Origin: Vicugna pacos
Lineage: Eukaryota; Chordata; Mammalia; Artiodactyla; Camelidae
Reading direction: 5' to 3'
Length of the DNA stretch: 64,000 nucleotides
Assembly: GCF_048564905.1 (NCBI RefSeq)
Contig: NC_133012.1
Span: 15,781,646-15,845,645, forward strand
Positions 23,094 through 36,100 of the stretch are shown piece by piece. The notes beneath the pieces are model-generated. The model saw nothing but the letters and a program-made list of their open reading frames with translations, searched no databases and was not told the DNA's origin. Every line of letters begins with the position of its first letter. The stretch's first letter is position 1. Position numbers and translations under genes: made by a program.

Positions 23094-23639
23094 CTGGAAG
23101 AAATAAAATGTTTTGCTCAAGTAAATACTAGAAAAATTAACAAGTCATCACTTAATCAACTTCAACCGCTTTATTTTTACATTTAGAACCTACAACTATG
23201 GATACGGATAATTAAGATATTAGCTAAAGAATCATCCTCTTTTTAAACGTACTTTTTCATTTGACGGAATGGGCAGAATGGAAGACAGAGACACTGCTAA
23301 AACTGCCCCCTCCCATCTGAGATGCCTCCTCCCTTACTTGCCAGAAGATGGAAGGAGGCTAAATCTGCCAGAAGCCGTCCCTTCTTTTTAGTTGACAGAG
23401 AGAACACTGGTCCTAATTTGCCTAGGACAGCCCCAGTTTATGCCTGCTGTCCCAGCATAATTAGAAATAATGCCCTTTTCTTCTTCAGAAGGGTCCCCTA
23501 TTGTATCCGTGAGAGTGAGTACCAGACACATGGAGGGCAGGCACAGCAAATGAGCTAAAGATCAATGAAGATTTAGGGCACTAGCATTTTCCTTTCCTGT
23601 TTCCACCCACTATCTCAAACATACTTCATTTCAAAGGTG

Positions 23640-24290
23640 TTGATTCTTAAAGTGCTACTCTGTTGGAAGTTCCTAAAAAAAGTTAAACAGAGTTACTATA
23701 TGACACAGCAATTCTACTCTCAGGTATCTACTCAAGAGAAATGAAAACATACATCTAAACAAAAACATGTACACAAATGTACATGATCCTTACTAGAAGC
23801 ATTATTCATAAAAGTCCAAAAATAGAAGCAACCCCAATGTCCATTAACTGGTAAATAGGAAAATGTTGTATACCCATACCACAGAATATATTTTTCAGCA
23901 AGACAAAGGAACTGAGTATTGATACATGCTACAATGTGGATACAATGTTACAACTTAAAAATATTATAGATACAAGAATACTGTAAGCAAAAGTAAAAAA
24001 TACATAAGTAAAAAGCCAGTCACAAAAAGACTACATATTATGTGATACTATTTACATTAAATGTCCAGAATACGTCAATCAACAGAGACAGAAAGGAGAT
24101 GAGTGGCTCTCTGTGGCTGAGAAGGGGCAGGAGGGAAGGGAATGAGGAATGACTGCTAACTGGAATGTGTTTGTTTTGAGGGTAATGAAAATGCTCTGAA
24201 AATTATGGTGATTGCTGCACAATGCTCTAAATATACTGAAACTACTCAACTGCACACTTCAAGAAAAGTCATTGAAAACAACCCATGAAA
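23640..24290 (+). mobile_element. L1 ORF2-end/3'UTR fragment
   Basis: GACACAGCAATTCTACTCTCAGGTATC, AGCAACCCCAATGTCCATTAACTGG and GATACTATTTACATTAAATGTCCAG show the usual L1 3' order. It begins about 550 bp upstream of the start-codon exon, within the first intron. Confidence 0.85.
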
Positions 24291-27200
24291 GCTTTCAAAT
24301 CCAAGGATTTTTGCAAATAACTAAATTTTATTATGCTTTTATAGTTAAATTGGAGTGCTTTAACAAAAAAGAAGACATATCCACAATATTTAAACTACAA
24401 ATTTAGTTCTAAAGTCAAAATCAGAGCAGCTGAACAAAAATCATCAGCATGTGTTATTGATATATATATTGATATATTCATAAATCTCTACCTCCTATTA
24501 AAACCATCCAAGGTAACTAAATAGTTTTACCCCTAAGTGTCATCATAACTACTTACTTTCACAATTCGGGGTTAAATTCTTTAATTAGCTGCTGCTGACA
24601 AATTAGCTACTTTTCACAAAATCACCCTCCTGAAGCACTGAGTTTAGTAGAGGACATCCCGCACCCGGGAACCAAGTACAAGCATACCTGGTTGTTGGTG
24701 TCCTAAGAGCATAACAATCTCCAGTGAAGCCAGTTAAATAGGAAACAAAATCTAGAATTGGTTTAATGAATTTAAAAATGAAGGCTATGGGAGTTCCACA
24801 ACAAAGCTGAACTTTCAACTGGGCCTCTTCTGAAAAAAAAAAAAATGCAGATTGGTTCAGTAGGTCAGGGGAGAGCCTTAAGATTTCAGCATTTCTATCC
24901 ATCTCCCTGGTGATGCGGAAGCTTTTGGCCCATGGTCCATCCTTGGAGTGGCAAGGATGCAGCAGAGCACTGAGAAAGCACTGCCCATCTAGCCAACCAG
25001 ATCAATCCAGTAACCGGACTGTCAGAGCCAGTTATTCTCACGCCCAGCTTCATAATTTGTTACTCAACTGGGAACAGACTTTCCTCACTTTTGAACCCTT
25101 ATTAATTTAAGCTCTTGCTCTTTCCTCTCAGACAGCTAATACCACCTCTATAGAAAGTAACTGGAAATTTGTTTATAGTCATGGAGAATGTTGCTTCTAA
25201 ATCCCACTCAAGTTTACTCCTCCCATGTGGAGAGAGTTCAGTTAGTGTAATATTTCTGCCATTTTCTGTCCTTTTACTCATTCCATCCAGAAGCAAGAAA
25301 GTGATTTAAGTGGATTCTGAGTATTTAGGAAGAACTAGTTGGGCAAGGACTAAGGTGAAGCGAGGGTGGCATTTGCCCCGGGCACTATATTTCAGACAGA
25401 CTCAGTAACAGTGCCCCGAGGAGCCCACTGGGGCCTGAGGCAAGGGGAAAGTCAGTAATACTGACCCTGTCTTTATTGTGAATGTTTCATATTTCGTTCA
25501 ATGTGGATTTTTTTAAACATTTCTGATTTTTAAAAATAGTGCATTAAATATTATTTATCTTGATCACTGAAGGTTTTCCAGTCTCACTCGCTTCAGCCTA
25601 GTCCCAGCCCTGCTGTCCTCAAAGAACATGAGCTCTACTCTGTTCCCCCGAAGGAACAGACACTGTCCCTGCAGCAGAGAGGGGTGGAGAGGGGGAGGGG
25701 GGCGGGGGTGAGGCCCACCCTGCTTCTACACTGTAGTAACCGGTGGGTAAGTGTCTCTCAAACGCAGTTCTGTCCGTCAAACTCACTTTCTTCTGTAACC
25801 CATCTATCATTATAGATGAAATTCTATAATTATAGAGTTGGCAATTATAATTCATCTATAATAATCTATCCACCTTACTCTGTGTCTTATTTCTCAAATG
25901 ACTGATAATCAGATAGAGGAGAAAGGCAAGAATAATGCCCAAGAGTCAACAGGCAATCCTGACCACGTGCTGGCCACACTCTGGACAGAGTCCTGGAGCC
26001 ACAGCCCCTGGGAGCCAGGCATTTACCCTCAGTTGCTGGATCCAGGGAGACCCAAAAGAGTCCCCAGGAGAGGCTGCAGTGCCTGTGGCCACCCAAGGAA
26101 GCACCTGGGGCTATGGGCCATGGCTTTTCACAAACTACTGCAGGAGAACGTCTGTACTTTAACCACCAGCTTGGCCGCTCTGAACAGCAGTCTGGAAAAG
26201 GAGGTATTATTTTCTGGGCCTCTCAAAACTGGAAATATGTTACCCTAGGCAACAAGCCATGTGGAATAAACAAAGGGTAAAGTGTGCAGGAGCAAGACAC
26301 ACAGTGGGCAACTGGGGCTTCTGCCATGGCTAAGGAGGCAGCACTGAGGTTCAAAGCATCGGTCAGTGGGTTGATCACATTGGTGGTTTGTGGCCTCTAT
26401 CCTGTAATCCAGCTCCCTTTTTCAGCTGGGATGTTGGTTTTACATGACACAGACCGGGCAAGAGGCTTTAAGCCTGAGACTATAGCTTCTTTTGACCTGA
26501 GTAAGGAACTCCATCTCAAGGCAGCTGCACCCTTGGGTGAGCGGCTGTTTCCACGGAAGGAGGGCTGCACAGGTCTGCAGCCTGAAGAAGACAGGCCTGG
26601 GCCGCACATCTGACACAAAGCCACCTGGGCCTGGCACTCCTGGTCCTCACCATCCTCCCTATTGATTCTCAAATAAATTATCACATGATAAAGTTATCCT
26701 ACAGTATAAATCATGCTAGCATTAGTTTACTTTTGAGCAAAATAAAAAGCCTAATTAATTGTGACTTTAGAGGCATTTTAAGAATAGTTGACACTGGGTG
26801 TCCACTTAGTGAATCTCTGTCAGTAAGTTCAGGTTTTGCACAGCTGTGAAAACCATAAGACCAGAAGTACATTCTATTAGCAAAAACAGATCTTATTAGT
26901 ATCAGTGCAATTTTAAGGACAAGATCAGAAACTTGGCAACTGATGAGTAATTCAATGTCTGCAGAGTACCACGTGCAAGTACACCCAGTACACAAGTAAC
27001 CACCAACCTTGATTAGATTCTGAAGAAAAGGGAAAATGTATCAATCCCACCCATCCCAAAGGCCACATACTAGTCCCATCCCTTCACTGGGTCTCTTCCT
27101 ACTGCTGTAGTCTTTCCTGGGCTCCTGTGCCTCCAAATGTCTATAATTATTAATCTTATAGCAGCCACTAGTAGATGCTTACTGATTACTCATCCCATTC

Positions 27201-27387
27201 TTCTTCCCTGCTAGCAGAAATCTGAGTTTGTACAGGTGTCCACCTTGTCCCGTGTAACTTAGGGAAAGATGCCATCCTAGCTCAGGAGTAAATGCTGACT
27301 GGTCTAAGCCAGTTGTGGAGGTCCTGATTTTCCATGGAGTCTACAAAAATCAGTAGATGACCTGAGTCTTTGAGATTTATTGTGTTT
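24291..27387. other. MTUS1 first intron, no gene seen
   Basis: Contains an AT-rich inverted repeat at 25809-25862 and a G-rich stretch at 25680-25710. 25890-26640 is more GC-rich, with open frames up to 116 codons on both strands; none resembles a known protein. Confidence 0.55.
25809..25862. repeat. AT-rich inverted repeat
   Basis: ATTATAGATGAAATT at 25809 is mirrored by AATTCATCTATAAT ending at 25862, with AT-rich inner sequence (CTATAATTATAG) that is itself palindromic. Confidence 0.65.
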
Positions 27388-28002
27388 GCATTACTATATA
27401 TAAAACAGATAAGTAACAAAGACCTACTGTATGGCACAGGGAACTGTATTCAATTTCCTGTAATAATGTATAGCGGAAGAGAATCTCAAAAGAAAAAATA
27501 CTTATGAATAGCTGAATTGCTTAACTGTATACTTGAAACTAACCTGGTAAATCAACTACACTTCAATAAAAAATTTTTTAAAGTTAAAGAAAAAAGATTG
27601 TGTCTGTATGGTAACTAGACGTACTGAGGTGATCATCTTGAAATGAACAGAAAAACTGAATTGCTATGTTGTGTATTAGGAACTAACATAGCGTTGTAGG
27701 TCAAATATACTTCAAAAACAAACACATTCTTAGAAAAGAAATCAGATACGTGGTCACGTAGACACGAGGGTGGGCGTGGGGAGGATGGAGGTTGGATGAC
27801 TGGATGAAGGTGGTCAAAAGGTACAAACTTTCAGTTATAAGATAAAGAAGTACTAGGGATGTACAGTATGATAAACATAATTAATGCTGCAGTATGTAAC
27901 ACATGAAAGCTGCTGGGATTTACTCTCACTATGTTGAACATCTTGAACTTATACAATGCTGCATGTCAACCATAACTCAGTAAAAGAAAAAATTAAATAA
28001 GT
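27388..28002 (+). mobile_element. Composite of L1 3' ends
   Basis: 27388-27590 is the cetartiodactyl-type L1 tail (GGCACAGGGAACTGTATTCAA ... CACTTCAATAAAAAATT). 27640-27735 is a second diverged copy. 27740-28000 is an L1MA9-like 3'UTR (GGTGGTCAAAAGGTACAAAC). Similar 18-bp sequences at 27370-27387 and 28003-28020 (two differences) may be the target duplication of the whole block. Confidence 0.7.
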
Positions 28003-28769
28003 AAGATTCATTGTATTTGCAAGAATGTGTTTTAGCATCTCAGTTTAGAATTTCAATGGGTATAAATTTAACAATAACGGAAATCAAAAGAACAGACTCC
28101 TACTTAGGCTCAAAGTTTCAATAAAGTCTTTTTATTTGAAACTCACACACAGCTATGAAAGATTCAAATGTCAAATTTAACCCTATGGATGATGCTAGTT
28201 TAGGGAAAGCAATGGACACGCACTGTCACACAGAAGTGACACAGAGAGTTGTGACAAAAATGCCAATGAACAGAACAGCCCTGCCAAGAATGTTTCATTC
28301 TGGAACTAAAAATGGACAGGAATACTTTTCCCTAGTCTCCCTAAAACACAAAGGTCACCCTTGCACATAAAGACTTACAACTTCAGTACAGCATGCTTAC
28401 TCTTTTCCTCATTTGAGATCACTATCATCAATTTTTTAAAATATTTGTTCACTTGCATAGAAAAAAAATAAGAACAAGAAACACACCAGAACATCAATAC
28501 TACGTGACACTTTAATCACAAACCTCAGTATCTGAAGGCAGAAACGACTCACTAGAGTACAGGGAGGTCAAACAAGGTTGCGGAGAACACAGCACACGGT
28601 GCAAGGCAGGGCGGGCAGCAGAACCCCAGAATGACCCAGGTATTAGACACGCAAACAGCAGAAGGTGGAGAGAGGGGGGCCTCGAGGCAGGGAGACCGCC
28701 TGTAATTCCCTGTAAGTACCCACTGAATACCTCCTCCCTCCAGGTACCTACCAACACCCTGCACATTTA

Positions 28770-30400
28770 GACAACTACCCCTAGACTCAGGAAACAGCTA
28801 TATAATCTCAGAAGAAATTGGTGAAATGCTCCAAATTTACAGTTACCAGGCCACCGCAAGAAGGCTGAGGGCGAGGCTTGGGGGTGCAAACAGGGAAATT
28901 TAGTGGAATTCTACATACTGGGTGGTGGGACTCCCTGTGCTTGGCCTCATGATAAGCTGATAATCACCAGGCTTATAGGCCCCAGGCAAACCATGAGAGG
29001 ACTGCTCTTTGCAGAAACTAAATGAAGTCCAGAGCCAAGACCTATAAGCCCTGACAGTAGGGTTCTCACATAGCCCTGCTGCCCACTGGCTGGTAGATCC
29101 TGCCCCCAACACAGAGCTTCCTTAGCTTTTCAGATGCTCAGCCTTAAACGGGAAGCCAAGCATCAACCCAGTATTTGGGGACATTCTCTGACATAAAAGA
29201 GAAAAGGAAAACAAAGAAGAAAAAAAAAATTCTCAGAGGAAATCGAGGAAATGCAGACAAAAGAAAAATTAGAAAATCTATAATAGCCTGAAAGAAATTT
29301 CATATTCATGCAAAAATGTGCTATTTTTAAAAAAACAAGCAAAAAATAAGAATGTTCACAAATTAGTGTGAAGGCCATAATTAAATTTTTTAGAAGATTA
29401 AAGTTTAAGAAACTAGCTCAGTAATTTAAAGCAAAAGACACACATACACAAAGAAGAAGTGAAAAAGAAGAATTTTCTTTTTTAATTAAGGATTCATCCA
29501 GGTGATCCAGCATTCAACTCATACAGTTATCAGAAAAAAATTTCTGGTAAAAAACAGTCGAAGAAATAATATGAAACCTTCCTAGAGCTGACAGACAAGA
29601 CTCTAGACTGAAGCGGTGCACTGATTGTTCTACACAACAAATGAAGAAGATCTGACCCTTGTATGTCACTGCGAGGTTTAGAATATAGCTAGATTACAGT
29701 GATGAACAGCACCCAACATGCAAAGAGCTGTGCTGAGAGCTTTCCATGACTTCTCATATAACCCACAAACGGCCATTCAGAGGTACAAAGTATTATCATC
29801 CTCATTTTACACATGAGGAAACTGAGGCACATAGAGTGAAATACTCTGCCAGTTGCGTAGCTAGAAGGCAGAAACGCTAAGATGTCTGGTTTGAGGCCCA
29901 TCTTTTAACGACTGTGCTAAAAAAAAAAAACCAGAGGCCAAAAAAAAAAAAAAAAGGACTTACAAAAGACCAGCCATCAGGACGACAGGCTTTATTAATA
30001 CTCAAAGCTAGAAGACAATGAAGCAAATCTCTGCGAGAAAAGTATTTCAAACTCAAATTCCAATCCTGCCAAACCATGAATCGAACATGAGTGCAGATAA
30101 AGGCGTTCTTAGCACGGAAAGCCGCCAACTCGCTGCTCCTACTTGCTCTCCTGGGCATCTACAAGAGGAGGAAAGCCACCAACATGAGGAATTAAACCAA
30201 GCAGGAGTATCATCTCAGAGACGGAGGCTCCAAGAGGAAGGAATCCCCGGGGACGCCTGGGTGAGGCTGAGCCCCTCACAGCAGCAGGAAGCAGGAGGTC
30301 CGACAAGGACGACTCTGGGGAAAACACAGAACTAGTCAACGCTGGAAAGTCTCAGCCAACTGAAAACCTGAACTGAGAGAAATCCGAGAGTGCTTTTGAA
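28770..30400 (+). mobile_element. Decayed L1M/HAL1-like region
   Basis: A-rich sequence with L1-like motifs (CTAGAAGACAATGAAGCAAAT, TCCTGCCAAACCATGAATCGAAC resembling the 'ctatacccagccaaactatcaatcaag' block). A MIR at 29690-29920 and A-runs at 29920-29955 interrupt it. The exact family is uncertain and the left boundary is soft. Open frames here are not convincing genes. Confidence 0.5.
29690..29920 (-). mobile_element. MIR SINE
   Basis: ATTATCATCCTCATTTTACAC, GAGGAAACTGAGGCACATAGAG and the final CTTTTAACGACTGTGCTAA are the complement of MIR. Confidence 0.8.
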
Positions 30401-32660
30401 GGATGTGAGCTGTTTCTGCCAGGTATTTTTTTTTAAATAAACAGAAAAAAATAGTTGTTCAATAAAGAAACATCATAATATGCCACTTGGATCACAGAGG
30501 TATTCACGTAGTCATATTTCGATTTAAAACATGGAACTAAATAAACAGTGAAGAGAAAAGACACATGACCGCCTCTTAGCACAGAGTGGGCTGCTCTCTT
30601 CTATAACCATTTTGGCACTACTTAACTTAAACTCTGAGCTATGATAAAAAGGAAGGAATTATGGAAAAGGATTATTTTGAACCTTGACTATCTATGTTGT
30701 TTTCTCTTTCCATTAAGAATGTCTTACCAAATGAGGCTGCTATCTTAGTTGCTTTTAAAACCCTCAACGGCTTAGCTCTTCTTGGGTTGGGCCTTGGGAG
30801 AAGACCATGAGACTACAGACAGGGCTCCATGAAGAAACAAACTTGAGCTGTTCCTGAACCCAAAACTAGTGACTTTTTCAGCTGCTGCTCCATCCATCCT
30901 ATTTGTCCTGCTTGGCTACTGGGCCCGGCTCACTTAAGCCAGTATTCATGCTTCAACATTTTCCTGCTAACTCTGGCCACTTTGAAGGATGCCTATGGAC
31001 CATCAAGGTCAAATATCAAATTCTGCTGTTAAGTATATGTCAACAAGAGGCCTTCTTGTAAAACATGTCATCATATCAGAAACATTAAAAAGTGAAAGCA
31101 TGTATCTTAGAAATGATGAAATAACGTAATTTATCAAGGCAAAGCTCAGGACTTCAAAGTCACTGACTCTCAGGGTTACAAGAAACCTCAGAAGTGATCT
31201 ATGGAACCTTAACACTAATCCAACATTTAAATCCTCTTAGACTATAATCAACTAAATCTCCAGCCCTCCAGAGAATGGCACCACATCTTAGGCAGTTCCT
31301 ACTACCCCTGTCTAGACACACTCTGTCCAGAGCGCCTTACCAGAGGAAAGATGGGTGTACAACAGAGGTAATGAACAGCCCACAATGGAGAGATTCACCT
31401 GCCTGGGGAAGTCAGGGGAAATTTCACACAGAAATGGAAAGAGAGGCAATGCAGCCAGAAGGGACCCCACTAGCTCTGAAGCGTGAAGGGACTGCGATGA
31501 CTGGGAGGTGCTGAAATGACTGGGAAGGGTAGGAAGCTCAGAGTGGCCGAGGGAGGGTAAAGGGCAGCCGTCGGGTTCGCTCTAGAGTCTGGATTCTATT
31601 CTGGGAACTGCGGGAGTCTGCCAAAGCTGTCAAGATGGATACTAACACTTTGGCTTAGCTGAAGGGTGGAAGACGTCCCAGTGAGGAAAGACCGACGGCA
31701 GGAAATTATTGGGATGGATCTGAACTAACACAACAGTGTTGAGATGGAAAGGAGACGAAAAGCCAGGTGGAGCTTTAAAAGGTTCACCTCTGTGTTTTCT
31801 GCAGAGAGCTTGGCACATAGTAACTGCCCAATGCATGACCATTGAAATAAACATTATTTTAAAAGACTACTTCATTTATATTCATATTTTAAGATGGAAG
31901 CTACAGCCAATAGGATAGAAAATCTGCACAAATAATTACATACTAAGTAGGAGTTTTAAAATATCCTTTTTCTTCAAACTAATACATGAGTTTAGGGTAT
32001 GAATTCTGGGCATACTAAGTGCTAAAAGGTTTTTAAACCATTCCAAGCAACAAAGAAAAGGGAGATTCAAAAAATGAATAAGAAATCTAGGTTAAAATGA
32101 ATTACGTATTAAGCACAGAGACATACTGTTTAACCACCAAAGAAAAGGAATTCACTTCTTCATTTAGAGTTTTTAAGTGAAAAAATTACTCAACAATAAA
32201 CGCTATCAGAGCAACCTTGTTTATGCCACGATAAAACAAAACGAGCTCAACAAAAACATATCACCCTCTTCCCCGACCCATGCCCAAAACCGTGTGAGGT
32301 TTGTATTTAAGATATCTCTAAGACTCTACATTTCACTGGAGTACGTTTATAGGAATAATCGAGTATTTCCAAGTGTCCTAAAAAGGCCTTACAAAAAACC
32401 CCCCAGTTACAAGACCATCAGCAGGTAACCGGGAGTAGCACTGGACAGATGGCAACTGAAGTACTCAAAGCTGGTATAAAACACACCGCAAAAATAAAAG
32501 GAGCATCCAAAGGAAAATAACCATTTTTTTGCACTCATAAATAAAGATAAAATAATTTACGGAGACTCTGTTTAAACCTCATAGTTAAATAATTTTAAAC
32601 CTATGGTCACATCTTAATGAGAAGTGACAGTTGAAAAATCATTCCATTACTAACACAATA
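30401..32660. other. MTUS1 first intron, no gene seen
   Basis: 31140-31300 and 31500-31850 have the look of very old interspersed repeats (for example GAGAGCTTGGCACATAGTAAC near 31805) but I cannot classify them. No exon signals stand out. Confidence 0.5.
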
Positions 32661-33128
32661 CAGTTGGCCTTTTCTGTTCATGAGTTCTAAATCCATGGAT
32701 GCAATCAACAGTAGATAAAAAACACTGGGGGAAATAAATTCCAGAAAGTTCCAAAAAAGCAAAACTTGAATGTGTTGCACACCAGCAACTTTTTACATAG
32801 CATTAACATTCTATTTACAACTATTTACATACCACTTACTCTGTATTAGGTATTATACATAATCTAGATTTTTTTTAAATTATTTCTTTAATGGAGGTAC
32901 TAGGGATTGAACCCAGGATCTCCTGCATGCTAAGCATGTGCTCTACCACTGAGCTATACCCACCCCCCGTATTATACATAATCTAGAGATGATTTAAAGT
33001 ATATGGGAGGATGTGCATAGGTTATATCCAAATACTACACCATTTTATATAAGTAATTTGAGCATCCACAGATTTTGGTATCTACAGGGGTACTGGAACT
33101 AGTCACCTCAGATACGGAGGGACCAATG
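32661..33128 (+). mobile_element. MER2 (Tigger-type non-autonomous DNA transposon), interrupted
   Basis: The left end CAGTTGGCCTTTTC and right end GATACGGAGGGACCAATG are degenerate terminal inverted repeats. The body contains MER2 blocks as I recall them (CCAGAAAGTTCC, AGCAAAACTTGAAT, GATGATTTAAAGTATA, GGGAGGATGTGCATAGG, ATTTTGGTATCTAC). Removing the SINE and one duplication (119 bp) leaves 349 bp, close to the roughly 345 bp of MER2. A TA precedes the left end, as expected for TcMar target sites. The element has no coding capacity. Confidence 0.88.
32869..32968 (-). mobile_element. Camelid Vic-1 type SINE inserted in MER2
   Basis: Read on the minus strand it has the A box TAGCTCAGTGG (32946-32956) and B box GGTTCAATCC (32904-32913), then an A-rich tail. 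Perfect 19-bp duplications (GTATTATACATAATCTAGA) flank it at 32850-32868 and 32969-32987. The duplicated sequence is MER2 body, so the SINE landed in an older DNA transposon. It is in the same orientation as MTUS1. Confidence 0.93.
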
Positions 33129-36100
33129 CAAGTCAGTCATTTTTAGATAATTCACACTTGCAATTAAAAGCCTTTCAGGGGAGCAGAGAAAGTGAGGCTC
33201 TGGCTGACTGGGACAAGGACGGCACCACTGAAGAGGAATCTGCTAGAAGATTCAACACAAAGCCCATTAATGACCTACTGAGGTTCAAGAATTCTGACCT
33301 TTGGACTTTATTCCAAAAAATGCACTTTTACTCCAAGATTTTCTGACTTAAGAATTTCCAAAAGCCTCAAAACCAGCATGTGGAAGACCCCACACACTCA
33401 CAAGCTCTTAAACCGCATTCCTGAAAGCTTAGAAAGGAATTCTACCAAGCGAAATGTTTTTAACACTTTCCTTTTACAAGTAACTGTGTTTCAGGACATC
33501 CTAATATTCTTTACACGTATCACAAAACAGCATAAACAACAAAGTTGTGCTCCTGCGGTCCGCCTACCTTGTTGCTAAGACAGCGTGAAAGTCAAATTGC
33601 CAGGTTAAGCATGCTTAGAGCATTTTAAATCATAAACAGGCCAGTAGTTCTAGGCTTCTTCCACCCCTCCTGCCTGCTCTGCCTCATTCACTAACTCTGT
33701 TCGCTCACACACACACACACGCACACACACACACTTGGCGCTACAACCAGAATCACAATGCAAAGTTGACCTAATAACCAAGGATCTAGGCACTTGAGAT
33801 GACAGGGTAACTCAAGCATATATGGAATAATTTCCTACCACCCTCTATGCTATTGTACATGTGACCATAAAGTGACCATGGTCAGTTGTGTCAATATATA
33901 TAAATTTCACATGTTGTCTAGTCAGAGGTTTTGTATTTAACAACTTAAAAGCAAAACACGGCACCACACTGAACTCTTTTTCTTTCTAAAAGCTGGTCAG
34001 AGTATATTCACATTTGTTCATAATGCATAATCTTTGCGTTTCACACATTTGAGAATTTATCCTGAAGTAGGAGTATTTCAAGACCAAATACCACAAAATG
34101 TAAGGAGATGAAAAGTATATATGACTTAAAAAGTAGTTTAAAAAAAAAAAGTATTCCCTTTGAAATGTAATTAACGCTAGCATTTTTGCTTAACTTAAAT
34201 GCCCCAAATTAACTATGTCAAAGTAACTTACCTACATTTCTCAGAAATCAAAATCAACAGCTATCAATATAAGCAAGTGATGTCTTATTCAAGTTATTCG
34301 TCAAAAAAAAAACAAAAAAACAAAAACCTGCTCCTGGTTGTACCTTAGGGATTGTTTTTTTCATATAGCAATGCAGAAACTTCAACTAAACTAAAAGAAA
34401 TCCAAACACCAGACTGTACAATGAATCCTCTTAAGAGACCACAGTTATTCAAAGACCAGCTCAGCCTTGCAGCAGTAATACGGCTGAGCGTCATGACTAT
34501 TTTTTTTCCCAAACTAAAGTATTTCCCTTGGAATCTCTGCCAACAAAACATCACAGACTTTTCTAAGTCTTCGAGGTGGAAAACTTGCACACAGATGTGT
34601 CTTCGTTACACTGTACATCACTTAACAGTAAAACTCAAAACAAAAATGAAATGTTCCGTAAAGTAACTTATGATACGGTCTATCCAGACCTTCTCTGAAA
34701 ACAGGAGGGACTTTTGCTTGTCAGATTAAATCAGCATTCACTGTTGCTGGGTGACTGCTCCTGGATTAAAGGAACCAAAATACCCCAGTGACTTAGATAA
34801 CAAAAAAGGAAAAAAAAAACCAAACAAAAAAAAACCCTGAAGAAAAGATGTTAAGCAAGCATCTACATCTAGAAAAACTCAGACTTAAGGTATAATCTTT
34901 ACTATTCTATCTACTTTTATTTCTCATTTCCTATACTAATAAATTCTTAGGTGTTTCACATCCTTTAAATGTAGGAAGTTGAGTGCTCAGAAATTCTCAA
35001 CTTAATCACATCTGTGTCAGGGAAAGTTCTAGAAAGCTAAGTACTATATCATTACAATAGTTCATCACCATCCCCTCAGGAAGGAATGGCGGAAGTGTGG
35101 GCTGTGGTGGAGGAGAGACCTTCACATTATAAATTTGCTTTATACATTTATTTTATTGTTTAAATATTTATACTTAGAATTACTTTGGGGATTTTATTTC
35201 AATACCAAAATATTAAAGGTATATTTATGCTCCATCAGAATAAAACAACTTCTTGATGGACTGTACTTTTTTGATCAACACTTCTTTCATATAAACTGAA
35301 ATTAAAAGATCTGGAGGTCATTTATTCAGAATCTTGGACCAGTGTACCTGCTCTTTGTGACATGAATAACTAGTATCATCAAAGATGCCACAGATCTTCC
35401 TCAACTTACAGGATTACGTCTTTATAGATCCATCGTAAATTGGAAGTAGCATTGAGTTCAAAAAGCTTTTTTTATACACCTAACCTACTGAACATCAAAG
35501 TTTCACTTAGACTACATTCAATGTGCTAAAAACACTTCCATTAGTCTATAATTGGGTAAAAATGTCTAACACAAAGTAAGATCCCATGTAAATGACCAAA
35601 AACTGTAGTGAAAGTGAACAACAGAACAGTTGTCTGGGTACAGAAAGGCTGCAAGCGTATTGGTTGTTCCCCCTTGATTGTGGCTGACAGGGAGCCGCCA
35701 CAGCTGCTGCCTGGCCTCATGAGAAAGGCCTGTACCGCCCTTCACTAGCCCAGGGAAAAAAAGCTCAAAATTCAAAATATAGTTTCTAATAAATGCATAG
35801 CATTTTTGCACCATCGTTAAACAGCCACTGAGTCAAGGAACATCTGTACTTTACAAAACAGTCAATGTAGTCCCTAAATAAACATCATTCAAATTCCAAC
35901 AACAGACTGTCCAACTAAGACACCTGAAATACATTCCAAGAAGTCTTGCAGCAGGCAGTCTACATGTGAAGACAAAACACTACTCTTATTAACAAAGATA
36001 ATTTTACTATTCTCCTGCAAATGGGGCCCATTCATGGAAGAGGGGTTGACTAACACTAGTGATCAGCTCATCTTCCACTGCTTAAAGTGTCTGAGTTCAG

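Noticed and set aside
33704-33735. Regular CA array as a CRISPR-like or minisatellite structure
   Set aside because: It is a plain dinucleotide microsatellite.
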